DNA of 64,000 nt from positions 23,276 to 87,275 of the forward strand of contig NZ_LOCN01000023.1 of the NCBI RefSeq assembly GCF_001574435.1. The letters run 5' to 3'. The notes beneath the pieces are model-generated. The model was not told where the DNA came from, did no database searches, and saw only the letters and a list, made by a program, of their open reading frames with translations. This document shows, piece by piece, positions 51,993-60,676 of this stretch. This DNA is from Moritella sp. JT01 (GTDB taxonomy: Bacteria > Pseudomonadota > Gammaproteobacteria > Enterobacterales > Moritellaceae). The first letter of the stretch is position 1. Every line of letters begins with the position of its first letter. The translations under genes were made by a program, and so were the position numbers.

Positions 51993-53420
51993 TTATTGCT
52001 TCATTGCGACAGAATCTAATAGAAAGTGAATCACTTTTTTATCTGCTTTCGGGTTAAGGTTGAACGAAAATATTAAACCATGCTCTATTTTTTTATTAAT
52101 CGTTAATAGTTCAGCTGATTGCTCAAATGAGTTATACATCTTTTTACTCCATTTATAGGGAGTAACCGGATCATTTTTTGCGGCCACAATCATTACACTG
52201 TTTGGCATCAGTTTCGTCCCTGTTTCCTCGATTTTCCGAATTGGATCCGTTTTTGCTGACCAACCTTGACACATGCCCGCATTATTTTGATAAACCGTTT
52301 GCCCAAAAACAGCTGACTTATTCATAAATTCATTTTCTGAACGTTCTTTTTTAATGTGCTCATCTGTACATACGATTGCACGATGAACCGCATCATATTG
52401 AAACTTCCACTCTTCTTGTTCTATTTTTGCTTTCTTCTGTAGCTGATCGATAACACTCCAAAATTCAACACCCTCATCATTATCTAAAAGCTGAAATAAT
52501 GGTTCTTTAACAGATTCCCACTTTCCATCAATATCTACCGAACGCAAAGCATCAAGCAAGGTGATAAAATGTTTTTTTTCAAGAACAGCACCATCAGCAG
52601 TACTGAAAAAGTCTACATTTTCAAATCTAGACATCATCCAACGAAGCTTACTCATATCGCCAGATACATCACGATTAGAACGCTTTAGTCGAATACGTAA
52701 CGCCTTATTAAAACCTTCGAGGCTTGAATAATAAAGTTGATTTGCGTTAGTTAATGCAGGATCCATTGCTGAATCTAAAACGAAAGATCGCACATGTTCA
52801 GGGTACATATCCGCATAAACCGCGCCTAACCGAGTACCATATGAGTAACCAATGTAACTAATTTGCTCTTCATGTAATGCAATACGAAGGGATTCAAGAT
52901 CTTTTGCAGTGGTGTTTGTCCCCATATAAGGGGCAATAGATTGAAATGTTTTATCACATCCCTCGCTTGATAATGCACAGTCAGCGATCTCTTCAGCAAA
53001 TGCACTACCACCAGTTCCACGAGGATCAAAGCCAACAACATCGAAGTATTCATTCACTTTATTATACCCAACTTTCGGGTATGCTTGGTTCCAACGCGCA
53101 AGGTCGTTTACCATCTCCATTGCTTCTAACGAACCCGGTACACCCGGACCACCAAAATTAAATATTAAAGACCCGATGCGTTCAGCTTCATTTTTAGCTG
53201 GTGTTACTGTGTAAAATAGATTAACAGTATCTTCAGGCTTATTGTCGGTTAAACTGTAATCCTTAGGAACAGTCAAATAGTAGCACTGCGTATTTAATGA
53301 TGAACCTTCCGGACATTCAACTTCCTCACTCATTGGTGAATAAACTGAAGATGCAAATACTTGCGGGGAGAAAACAAGTCCCAATAGAAGTTGAGAGAAG
53401 ATAAACTTTACCTTGTTCAT
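51993..53420 (-). CDS. Exported S33-family alpha/beta hydrolase (tripeptidyl aminopeptidase-like)
   Basis: A signal peptide (residues 1-23, ending VFASS) precedes an alpha/beta hydrolase. The oxyanion-hole segment is FNFGGPGVPGS, then VVGFDPRGTGGS, and the nucleophile elbow is YIGYSYGTRLGAVYADMYP (Ser near 194). A C-terminal TAP-like region has VAAKNDPVTPYKWSKKMY (acid) and KIEHGLIF (His). Cysteines at several sites suggest disulfides in the periplasm. 475 residues. Probably a peptidase that releases short peptides or amino acids; substrate not determinable. Confidence 0.87.
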   Translation of the reverse strand: MNKVKFIFSQLLLGLVFSPQVFASSVYSPMSEEVECPEGSSLNTQCYYLTVPKDYSLTDNKPEDTVNLFYTVTPAKNEAERIGSLIFNFGGPGVPGSLEAMEMVNDLARWNQAYPKVGYNKVNEYFDVVGFDPRGTGGSAFAEEIADCALSSEGCDKTFQSIAPYMGTNTTAKDLESLRIALHEEQISYIGYSYGTRLGAVYADMYPEHVRSFVLDSAMDPALTNANQLYYSSLEGFNKALRIRLKRSNRDVSGDMSKLRWMMSRFENVDFFSTADGAVLEKKHFITLLDALRSVDIDGKWESVKEPLFQLLDNDEGVEFWSVIDQLQKKAKIEQEEWKFQYDAVHRAIVCTDEHIKKERSENEFMNKSAVFGQTVYQNNAGMCQGWSAKTDPIRKIEETGTKLMPNSVMIVAAKNDPVTPYKWSKKMYNSFEQSAELLTINKKIEHGLIFSFNLNPKADKKVIHFLLDSVAMKQ

Positions 53421-53841
53421 TTTATTTCCTTATTTTTTAATGACATGCCAAGTGGAACGCATCATTTATAACACTTTAAAAGAAATAGTAATGTAAACAA
53501 ACTTAACGCTACTTAAGGGGTAGTTAAATGATTTATTATATAAAGACAGGATCAACTACACACGAAGGTATTCTGATTAGGCCTTAGAAAGAAGTTTATT
53601 TTAGATCTCGGAGAAATTTTAGAGTTAAAGTTATAAGTCCTATAGTTTTCTCCCTAAAAACCCTATAAAAAACTACTAGATAAGTGTTTATTATATAAAT
53701 ATTAAGTGTAAGGGAGATTCTCGAAGTGTAAGTTTAAACTAGAAATGTAAAATTATAACTAAACAGGCTTACATCCTATATAACCTAAATTACACAGGAT
53801 GTTTTATTTTGTAGCCTAATATGTATCAACCGAAAATCAAG
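53421..53841 (-). promoter_or_regulatory. Upstream module of the S33 hydrolase (copy B) plus gap
   Basis: 421 bp without a gene. The minus strand has CTTACACTTAATATTTATATAATAAAC (TATAAT core in 53687-53699) and a second TTTATATAATAAA at 53532-53544. AAGGAAATAAA lies directly before the ATG at 53420. This matches copy A at 47555-47880. ACATCCT (from 53772) and AGGATGT near 53800 form a loose hairpin that may end the metal operon. Confidence 0.55.
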
Positions 53842-54726
53842 TTAAAGTGTTAACTGCCAGCGTTGTAATGGTTTATCAGCGTTAATGCCACGGCCCCAAC
53901 GATCGATACTGTCAATCGTTAAGATGCGAGCCGGATTAGGCACTAAGGTTTTTAACTGCTTGCTAGCTCTTTTTGACGTTAGCACCCACAAGCTATCATC
54001 GTCAGTTAATAGCTCAACAAGTTGCTGCTTATCTGCCGCCGACCACTCTAATTCCGGTTTGGTTAAGCGTTCAACCACAAACAATTGATTGCCCGACGCA
54101 AAGTCTTCTAACTCACTCGACAGCAATACAACTGAATCAATCTCATGGTCTAATAACATGGCTTGTTGCTGGTTAATCAAGTGACGCACCGACATCATCA
54201 AGGCTTGCTGGTTACTCGCAATTGTCGCCGCTTGCTGTGGCCATACTTGTTGCAGATCTTGACTTACAATCGCCGTCATACGGGTTAAATTAGTCGGGTT
54301 AAGCCAAGTGTAAGGCGAAATGCTACCGTCTTCTAAACGCAGTGCCGCAACACCTTGCGCACGAGGGGAAATGGCTTGTGATGCATCCACTTCGATCATG
54401 CGAATGTTACCTTTACGTGCGTGTACGAATAATGGATCTTGCGACCATACTGCACCGAGGGTAATACTCACTTGCGCATCAATAGCCGCTTTCTCTGTTA
54501 ACGCAGATCCTTTAGTGCTAAACCAATTGGGTAAACGCGATAAACCATAACGTTTTGGTGGCAAATATTGCGTGGTTATATCCGTGCCTTTAGTTAGCTC
54601 CGTCGCTAACATGTAAGTCACAGGCGTTGCGGTAAGAATATCTGCGGCATCGACCTTCTGGCTAAAACCTAGCGTTGTTGCTAACAGCAAACATGCCGAG
54701 CTGATGGTAAATAATGAAGAAATCAT
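53842..54726 (-). CDS. Cluster A1 metal-binding-protein homologue lacking metal ligands
   Basis: Exported protein (signal residues 1-27, ending VDAAD) with the ZnuA/MntA-type fold. TPVTYMLATELTKG and SPYTWLNPTNLTRM match family segments, but the His of the usual PH.W motif is Tyr (SPYTW), and the first His loop reads RYGLSRLPNW. It therefore probably does not bind metal as ZnuA does; it may bind a metal chelate or serve as a helper for the second binding protein at 56351. It starts six bases after the permease stop. 294 residues. Confidence 0.72.
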   Translation of the reverse strand: MISSLFTISSACLLLATTLGFSQKVDAADILTATPVTYMLATELTKGTDITTQYLPPKRYGLSRLPNWFSTKGSALTEKAAIDAQVSITLGAVWSQDPLFVHARKGNIRMIEVDASQAISPRAQGVAALRLEDGSISPYTWLNPTNLTRMTAIVSQDLQQVWPQQAATIASNQQALMMSVRHLINQQQAMLLDHEIDSVVLLSSELEDFASGNQLFVVERLTKPELEWSAADKQQLVELLTDDDSLWVLTSKRASKQLKTLVPNPARILTIDSIDRWGRGINADKPLQRWQLTL

Positions 54727-54732
54727 AATAGG

Positions 54733-55608
54733 TTATCCCTTACGAACAATGCGGTAGCAAGTGGCAGTTAAGAAGAAGCTCGTCGATACAATAATGATCG
54801 CCGCGCCAGAAGGAATCGGGAGTTTTAATTCCATTGGTAAGATTGTGCCCAAAAGACAGCTGATCGTCGCTAGCAATGCCGACATAAGCACAAAGCTACC
54901 CATGTTTTTCGTTAATAAACGTGCTGTTGCACCTGGGATTAATAGCAGTGCCCCCACTAATACCGCACCGACAATTTTTACCGAAGCAATCGTTACTAGG
55001 GTGATCATCATGACAAATAGATAGTCGTAAAAATTAGTCGCATAACCACGTACTTTCGCAATATCAGGGCTGATACAGGTTAATAAAATACGGTTAAAGG
55101 TCGGTATCAATACCAGTAAAATAACCCCGCAAGTCACCGCTAAAATCAATAAATCATAATCGGTGATCGTTAAAACCGAACCGAACAACACATTCTCTAA
55201 CATGTGAATATTAATCTTACGTGCCACATACATCAGCAATGCCGCACCCACCGCTAATGCAAATGCCAAAAACACACCCACCAAGGTATCGTATGGCACA
55301 TTAGTACGGTTACGCACAAAATGCAGTAGCAAGGCGAAGATCATACAAAAGCTGAATAAGCCGATGATTGGATTCTCAGCTGGCTCACCTAATAATACGC
55401 CTAAGGCAATACCTGTTAACGCTGCATGGCCAACCGCTTCTGAAAAGAAGGCTAAGCGTTTGGCGATCACTAACGTACCTAAACCACCCAGTAGTGGCCC
55501 CAGTAATAACGCGGCGACCACCGCATTCACCATAAACGAATAAGAAAAACTCTCACTCAACCAACCGGCATCAACGCCCAGTTGTGCCCAATGACGGATC
55601 GTATCCAT
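54733..55608 (-). CDS. Metal ABC transporter permease (ZnuB/MntB family)
   Basis: ABC-3 family inner-membrane permease with about eight helices. LGPLLGGLGTLVIAKRLAFFSEAVGHAALTGIALGVLLG carries the SE..GHA family signature, and VGALLLIPGATARLL is also conserved. 291 residues. The start overlaps the ATPase stop as TAATG. Works with the ATPase and binding protein upstream in the same operon to import a divalent metal. Confidence 0.92.
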   Translation of the reverse strand: MDTIRHWAQLGVDAGWLSESFSYSFMVNAVVAALLLGPLLGGLGTLVIAKRLAFFSEAVGHAALTGIALGVLLGEPAENPIIGLFSFCMIFALLLHFVRNRTNVPYDTLVGVFLAFALAVGAALLMYVARKINIHMLENVLFGSVLTITDYDLLILAVTCGVILLVLIPTFNRILLTCISPDIAKVRGYATNFYDYLFVMMITLVTIASVKIVGAVLVGALLLIPGATARLLTKNMGSFVLMSALLATISCLLGTILPMELKLPIPSGAAIIIVSTSFFLTATCYRIVRKG

Positions 55609-56348
55609 TATTTAACTCCTTGATCGAGCTTGATTGCTGGCGTATTTGTACCCGTATAATGATTGAATAATCGCTCGATCTTCTCTGGCATCAATACCTC
55701 AGATACCGGCCCTGTATCGACCAGCTGACGATTAACCACATGCACTTGTCCACCGAAACGACGAACGGCGGTCACGTCATGATGCACAGCTAATATGGTT
55801 TTTTTTTCGCGCACTAATTCGTGGATCAAGGATTCAAGGTAACGCACGCCTTGTTCATCCATGCCCGTTGTTGGTTCATCAAGTACCAACAAGTCTGGAT
55901 CATCTAATAATGATTGCGCGAATAATACTCGCTGCTGCTCACCACCCGATAACTGCCCCATACGGCGGTCGGTGCGGTTAGCCATACCGACTCGATCGAG
56001 TTGTGCCAGTGCTTCATCTTGTTCTTTTTTACGCTTACGCCAAAACAGTGGATTTCGACTTTGATTTAAAAGAATAAAATCCATCACGGTAAAAGGTAAG
56101 CTCGACTCAAACGAGGCCTTTTGTGGTACATAACCGATATTGCCTTTACGCTCTGGCCATTGAATATCAATATTGCCAGTGAAAGGGGTTAATCCTAAAA
56201 TAGAGCGCAATAACGATGTTTTACCACCACCATTGGGCCCCATGATCACATGGCATTGCCCCGCTTCTAGATAATGCGAAATGTCTTCTAAAATGACATT
56301 ATCACCATATTTCAAACCGACATTTTGTAAACGAATTGCAGGTCCCAC
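55608..56348 (-). CDS. Metal ABC transporter ATP-binding protein
   Basis: ABC ATPase with Walker A GPNGGGKTS, Q-loop YVPQKASF, signature LSGGEQQRVLFAQSLL and Walker B LLVLDEPTTGMD. Closest in style to ZnuC/MntA-type ATPases. GTG start at 56348, two bases after the binding-protein stop. 246 residues. Confidence 0.93.
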   Translation of the reverse strand: MGPAIRLQNVGLKYGDNVILEDISHYLEAGQCHVIMGPNGGGKTSLLRSILGLTPFTGNIDIQWPERKGNIGYVPQKASFESSLPFTVMDFILLNQSRNPLFWRKRKKEQDEALAQLDRVGMANRTDRRMGQLSGGEQQRVLFAQSLLDDPDLLVLDEPTTGMDEQGVRYLESLIHELVREKKTILAVHHDVTAVRRFGGQVHVVNRQLVDTGPVSEVLMPEKIERLFNHYTGTNTPAIKLDQGVK

Positions 56349-56350
56349 GA

Positions 56351-57343
56351 TTAACTTCCTTGCTGCTTGTTGATAGAGGCATGAGTTGTTGAAGGAACTA
56401 TTGCGGCAGTGTCAGCCAGTGACCGCTTGGCTGCAAACTTCATCGCTTCAACTAAGGTCGCGAGATTACTTTTCATTTCAACAGCCACTTTGCTTTCTTC
56501 ATACGCACCATGGGTCATGTGTGAAAAACGGTAAAGTTGTACACCTGTTGCGGCTTCAATAGTTTCAACGTAGCGACTTGGCATATTTAACTCGTAGAAC
56601 AACACATCGATCTTCGACGCGCGGATCTTTTCGATAGTTTCTTGTAACTGACTCGCACTCGGCTCAACGCCGTGCGCAGGTTCTATCACCGCAGCTACGT
56701 CAACACCAAACTCTTGCAGGATATAACCATAAGCATTGTGCGTCGTAGCCACCAGCATGCCGGATGTATCTAAGTCACCCAGCGTTAGCATAGCTTGACG
56801 TTTCATCTTGCGAAATTCGGCTGCGTATTTACGGGCATTTTTACGGTAAGTACGCGCGTTATCAGGGTCGATCTTTGATAACTCAGTCGCTATGGTGTAA
56901 ACCTTTTGGATCGTCGTTGATAGACCAACAAACGTATGTGGGTTTACTGCACCGTCACCGACAGATTGACCAATAGCAGGTAACAAGGGCACATCTTTAT
57001 TGGCTTGAATCACAATCAGATCATCACGATTTGCGGCTTTAATTACTTTTAAGGCAAAGTCATCATGGCCAATCCCATTCACCACGATCACGTCCATCTG
57101 TTTAAGACGACGTAAGTCATTCGGCTGTGGTTGGTAATTGTGGGGATTAAACCCTTCGTCAACCAAAGGTAATACGTCCGCTTTATCACCCACAACCGCT
57201 TTCACGTAGCTGTAATAAGGCTGCAAGGTAATACCGATTGTTAATTTATCAGCGGCTTGTAATGATCCGCTTATGAGCAATACCGCTGTAGTAGCGACGG
57301 CTGCGATTAGACTTTTTAGGCTTGTGTTGATGCTATTTTTCAT
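56351..57343 (-). CDS. Metal-binding periplasmic protein (ZnuA/MntA family)
   Basis: Signal peptide ending LQAADK, then a cluster A1 binding protein with likely ligands His in FNPHNYQP, His in VNPHTFVG, His in TTHNAYGY, and Glu in FYELNMPSR. The His-rich acidic loop of ZnuA is absent, so zinc is not certain; manganese or iron is possible. The start at 57343 is favoured by its signal peptide; ATG 57358 is also open. Second gene-group partner of the permease and ATPase. Confidence 0.88.
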   Translation of the reverse strand: MKNSINTSLKSLIAAVATTAVLLISGSLQAADKLTIGITLQPYYSYVKAVVGDKADVLPLVDEGFNPHNYQPQPNDLRRLKQMDVIVVNGIGHDDFALKVIKAANRDDLIVIQANKDVPLLPAIGQSVGDGAVNPHTFVGLSTTIQKVYTIATELSKIDPDNARTYRKNARKYAAEFRKMKRQAMLTLGDLDTSGMLVATTHNAYGYILQEFGVDVAAVIEPAHGVEPSASQLQETIEKIRASKIDVLFYELNMPSRYVETIEAATGVQLYRFSHMTHGAYEESKVAVEMKSNLATLVEAMKFAAKRSLADTAAIVPSTTHASINKQQGS

Positions 57344-57377
57344 TATATCTGCTCTCATTGTCGACTGGCGTCACGCC

Positions 57378-57989
57378 TTAGTGGCTGTCTTTATCTGTAT
57401 TGTCTGTATTGTCTGAGTCGCTATCATCAGCAAACACCACTTGTTTCCAACCTGCGCTAATAAGATCTGCTGTATTAAGCGCATTTACTGTCATCGGTGC
57501 AGGTGTGGCAATATCTAATGCTAACCACACATCAGGTCGTGCATCTTGGCTATTCAATATCACCGCAACACTGCCTGTTGTCAGCGCAGGAATGCCTTGG
57601 TATAAAGCTGGCGCGACTTTACGCCAGTCATGTTTACCTTTACGTTCCCAGCTTTTATCCATGATAAAAGGTGCTAACCACAGATCTTTAAGTTCAGCCA
57701 GTTCGGGCCATACATCTACATTTTCAAACTCGACACTTTCTAGCTCAAGACTGTCTTGATGAATATTGCGGATCTCTTCGTGTGCTAAGCGCAGTTCCGC
57801 GATCATCGCCAATTCAACAGACGGTAAATCTTTAATCGAGATCTGATGGCTCGCAAGTACTCTCTGGCTCGACGCAGTTTGGTGGTAAGGTAAAAGTAAT
57901 GCCGCTATCGCTAAGATTAAAATGATTAATAACGCCACCCACTTACCTTCACGACCCCCGTCATCGGCATGGACTGATTGACTGATCAT
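57378..57989 (-). CDS. Membrane-anchored DUF6162-like protein
   Basis: One N-terminal membrane helix (about residues 17-35) is followed by a periplasmic domain of about 150 residues with VELAMIAELRLAHEEIRN, FIMDKSWERKGKHDWRKVAPALYQG and VAVILNSQDARPDVWLALD. The tail is rich in Asp/Asn/Thr (DDSDSDNTDNTDKDSH). I recall such proteins next to metal ABC transporters (DUF6162), but the assignment is by memory. The start overlaps the upstream gene by ATGA. Confidence 0.68.
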   Translation of the reverse strand: MISQSVHADDGGREGKWVALLIILILAIAALLLPYHQTASSQRVLASHQISIKDLPSVELAMIAELRLAHEEIRNIHQDSLELESVEFENVDVWPELAELKDLWLAPFIMDKSWERKGKHDWRKVAPALYQGIPALTTGSVAVILNSQDARPDVWLALDIATPAPMTVNALNTADLISAGWKQVVFADDSDSDNTDNTDKDSH

Positions 57990-58315
57990 TTTTCGCTAAT
58001 CTCAACAACATCGACTTCAACTGGGTTTTCATGGCCCGCATCGAATACTAAGTAGAAGTCAGTATCCGGCTTGTTAAACTCTACAATTGAACGCTTGTCA
58101 GTCATCGCTTTAGCAATCAGGTTGTCATCGTAGTCATACATATTTACAGCGTAATCAACCGCAGTACTGGCATCACTGTAACCCGCCTCACAAGCCACTT
58201 TGTCAGACTCGAACCAGCAGATCATTAGTGGAAAATGGGCACTTGCCGTCCCAGAAAATAAACCCGTCATCAATGAAAGCGCTAATAGCGCCGATTTGAT
58301 TGGCATTTTTGTCAT
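57986..58315 (-). CDS. Small periplasmic protein of the metal operon
   Basis: 109 residues with a signal peptide (1-26, ending TASAHF). The mature part opens HFPLMICWFESDKVACEAGYSDAS with two Cys, possibly a disulfide or metal site. It then looks like a small beta-sandwich (NMYDYDDNLIAKAMTD..FYLVFDAGHENPVEVDVVEI). The His exposed at the mature N-terminus recalls the His-Pro start of the DUF4198 protein upstream. Family not recognised. Start behind GAGGT. Confidence 0.65.
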   Translation of the reverse strand: MTKMPIKSALLALSLMTGLFSGTASAHFPLMICWFESDKVACEAGYSDASTAVDYAVNMYDYDDNLIAKAMTDKRSIVEFNKPDTDFYLVFDAGHENPVEVDVVEISEK

Positions 58316-58328
58316 GAAGACCTCAACA

Positions 58329-58407
58329 ATTAACTATTAACTATTAACTATTAACTATTAATAAATAACTAAGTAATAACTAAGTAATAACTAAGTAATA
58401 ATTAAGT
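58329..58407. repeat. Two adjoining short tandem repeat arrays
   Basis: ATTAACT repeats four times (58329-58356), with a fifth degenerate unit. It is followed by AATAACTAAGT four times (58364-58407, last unit AATAATTAAGT). They lie between the small periplasmic gene and the DUF4198 gene, in the 5' leader of the downstream half of the operon. Confidence 0.9.
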
Positions 58408-58428
58408 AATAGCTAATCGATAAATAAG

Positions 58429-58469
58429 TAAGCAAAAGCCTGTAATCAGATTGCGTCTAATTACAGGCC
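58429..58469 (-). terminator. Internal terminator or attenuator in the metal operon
   Basis: GCCTGTAAT (58438-58446) and ATTACAGGC (58460-58468) form a 9-bp stem, followed on the minus strand by TTTTGCTTACTTATTT. It sits about 50 bp after the DUF4198 stop, so the locus may be two transcripts or have read-through control. Confidence 0.7.
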
Positions 58470-58521
58470 ATAATATAAATAATTCAGTTCCACACAGGAC
58501 TGACTTAGTCGTCGTTAAAAA

Positions 58522-59358
58522 CTACTGTAATAGTGCTTCAAAGGTGAAATGCACGTTCACACTGGCTTTATCTGCCATCGGATCATTTTTCAATTCACCT
58601 TTGTAGTTGGCTTTCATCAGATAACGACCCGCAACATTTGGCGTGAATGTCACGTTACCGTCCTTGTCACTCACCACATTAATTTGCTCTTGATGGTTAC
58701 GGTATAACGTACCTTCACGGGTAATATCAGCAACAACACCAGCTTGAGGTTCGCCGTTAAAGAAGAATTGGAAGCTTACTTCTTCGCCTTCAACAATGTC
58801 AGATGGGTGAGTCAGTGGACGCATCTCTAGGTATTTACCTTCAATTTCTAATGCTTTTTCTGTTGGCATTCCAACCGTTACATAGCTTTCTGCACGGGTA
58901 TAACTTAATTGTGTACTTACGTCGCGTGCTTTTTCTGGTAGCAGGTTACTACGCTCAGCTTTATTCGCTTTAACGTATTTAACGGTATCGCGACGACCCG
59001 CTTTATAATATGTGTAATAAGACGGTACGTTGTTGATTGCGACTTTATGCGTGCCTTCTTCAACAAAGTAGAAGTCAAAGATAGAACGACGTTTTCCGCG
59101 GATCACAAAATTAGGACGTTCTTTACGACCGTCTGGCATGATAACTTGTGCAAATTCACTGCCCGCAGGTTTATCAAATACAAAGGTACCGTGTGATGCC
59201 GTTACATCAAACGTTAACCAATCGCCACCTTCTTTCGATACGGTGAAGTGTGATGGTAATACCCAACGTGGATGTGCGTTTGCCGTTGTTGTTGCCGCTA
59301 GTCCCGCAATAACCGCACAGGCTAGACCTAACGCTTTCAATTTTTTTACTATAGTCAT
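58522..59358 (-). CDS. DUF4198 periplasmic protein
   Basis: Signal peptide residues 1-28 (ending TTANA), then mature HPRWVLPSHFTVSKEGGDWLTFDVTASH, the DUF4198/NikM-like start in which the N-terminal His is thought to help bind metal. Later beta-rich segments: SFQFFFNGEPQAGVVADITREG and GNVTFTPNVAGRYLMKANY. DUF4198 proteins accompany nickel, cobalt, iron or zinc uptake genes. 278 residues. Confidence 0.83.
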   Translation of the reverse strand: MTIVKKLKALGLACAVIAGLAATTTANAHPRWVLPSHFTVSKEGGDWLTFDVTASHGTFVFDKPAGSEFAQVIMPDGRKERPNFVIRGKRRSIFDFYFVEEGTHKVAINNVPSYYTYYKAGRRDTVKYVKANKAERSNLLPEKARDVSTQLSYTRAESYVTVGMPTEKALEIEGKYLEMRPLTHPSDIVEGEEVSFQFFFNGEPQAGVVADITREGTLYRNHQEQINVVSDKDGNVTFTPNVAGRYLMKANYKGELKNDPMADKASVNVHFTFEALLQ

Positions 59359-59376
59359 TAATCTTTACTCGCTCTA

Positions 59377-59910
59377 TTATTTAATTAGGTAGTTGATACG
59401 GATATCACCGGTTTCTTCTGTCGGTGCAATGGTGTGACTAAACGGCTTGTCACCTAAAGTCATTTTTTGGCGGATATAGTTACGGCCACCGTGTTCACGT
59501 ACAACTTCAACATAAAATGTGTAACTGCCCGCTTCAACGCGGTTACCATCATTATCTAAACCATCCCAAGTGAAACGGTAATCACCGGCAGGACGGGTTG
59601 CTGATGTTACGCCGTCAACTAAAGCACGATCATAACGTCCTACTTTTCGCCACCAGCTGCGTAAGTCTTTTAACCATTCATCTTTACCCACCCATAACTC
59701 AACCGTACGCACTGATTTACGCTCTGAATTCTCGATCCATATCGCCACATAAGGACGGGCATACATGGTGGTATCAATCTTAGGCAGACTAAATTCAACA
59801 TCGAGTGTTGCAGTGGCCGGAATTGGCGCTGCAGTGGCAAAAAAAGCCGGTAATAACAGGCAACTTAATAGTGCAACGCACTGACTAAGACGCTTAAATA
59901 ACAAAGTCAT
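59377..59910 (-). CDS. DUF2271 periplasmic protein
   Basis: Signal peptide ending FATAAP. The DUF2271 core is RPYVAIWIENSERKSVRTVELWVGKDEWLKDLRSWWRKVGRYDRALVDGVTSATRPAGDYRFTWDGLDNDGNRV. The GDYRFTWDGLDNDG part resembles FlgD/FlgG-type beta folds. The start at 59910 has AAGGATCTTGT before it; an upstream open frame overlaps the PepSY gene. DUF2271 commonly pairs with PepSY proteins. 177 residues. Confidence 0.83.
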   Translation of the reverse strand: MTLLFKRLSQCVALLSCLLLPAFFATAAPIPATATLDVEFSLPKIDTTMYARPYVAIWIENSERKSVRTVELWVGKDEWLKDLRSWWRKVGRYDRALVDGVTSATRPAGDYRFTWDGLDNDGNRVEAGSYTFYVEVVREHGGRNYIRQKMTLGDKPFSHTIAPTEETGDIRINYLIK

Positions 59911-59920
59911 ACAAGATCCT

Positions 59921-60625
59921 TTAAGGAACGGCCACCACAAAAATAGCCAAGGTAACGAGGGAACCAAACAAGGTCCATTTCAATGAGGTTGCGAAGGTTT
60001 TCTTTTTTGGTACCAGTAAACACACACCCGTTAATACAAAGAACACCATCAACAGCGCGGTAACATCGATAAACAACTTCCATACGTCACCGCTGTTACG
60101 GCCTTTATGTAAGTCGTTTAATACTGCAATAACTCCATAATGGGTTTTCTCAATCACCGCTTCAGTCGTGGTCATATCAATAAATACCGCCACGTTATAC
60201 CCCGGTCCCTTGTAGTCCATCGCGATCTCACCTTCAATTAATTCACCGTCTTCAACTTCGGTAAATACGTCTAATGCAGAAGGTTGACCAGAAAGCTTGG
60301 CGTGTTCGGTAAGGTAATTAACAATGCCGGCTTTATCGACAGCAACTGCGCCATTGGCATCGCTGAATAAATCTTGCGGAAGGGTAAGGATAGTCTCTTG
60401 GATATCAGGCTGGCTGCTCACAAACAGACTTGGACGGTTTAAGGTAATGCCGGTGATCGAGAAAAACAGCACCACTAGCAATAACGCCATGGAAATATAG
60501 ATATGTAAGCGACGCGCCCATAATTGCACTTGTTTGTTTTTTAAGAATGTTTTGTTTTTTGGATTAGCCGCTTTGTTTTTCGATCTTGCAGGTGTCTGGG
60601 TGAAAGATTGACTGAAGGAAGACAT
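59921..60625 (-). CDS. PepSY-associated transmembrane protein
   Basis: Cytosolic Lys/Asn-rich N-terminus, a helix at about 39-61 with WARRLHIYISMALLLVVLFFSITGITLN (the PepSY_TM signature with a possible heme or metal His), and a periplasmic domain of about 100 residues. It continues NDLHKGRNSGDVWKLFIDVTALLMVFFVLTGVCLL and ends in a final helix. The family includes inner-membrane ferric reductases such as those used in siderophore iron release. First gene of the locus, right behind a Fur-box-like sequence. Confidence 0.82.
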   Translation of the reverse strand: MSSFSQSFTQTPARSKNKAANPKNKTFLKNKQVQLWARRLHIYISMALLLVVLFFSITGITLNRPSLFVSSQPDIQETILTLPQDLFSDANGAVAVDKAGIVNYLTEHAKLSGQPSALDVFTEVEDGELIEGEIAMDYKGPGYNVAVFIDMTTTEAVIEKTHYGVIAVLNDLHKGRNSGDVWKLFIDVTALLMVFFVLTGVCLLVPKKKTFATSLKWTLFGSLVTLAIFVVAVP

Positions 60626-60676
60626 GATCGTAATAACACTGCTTGATTATGGGATTTAAGTACAGGCAATGTAATT

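Noticed and set aside
58329..58407. The tandem arrays looked at first like a CRISPR
   Set aside because: Units are 7 and 11 bp and contiguous, with no unique spacers and no cas genes.
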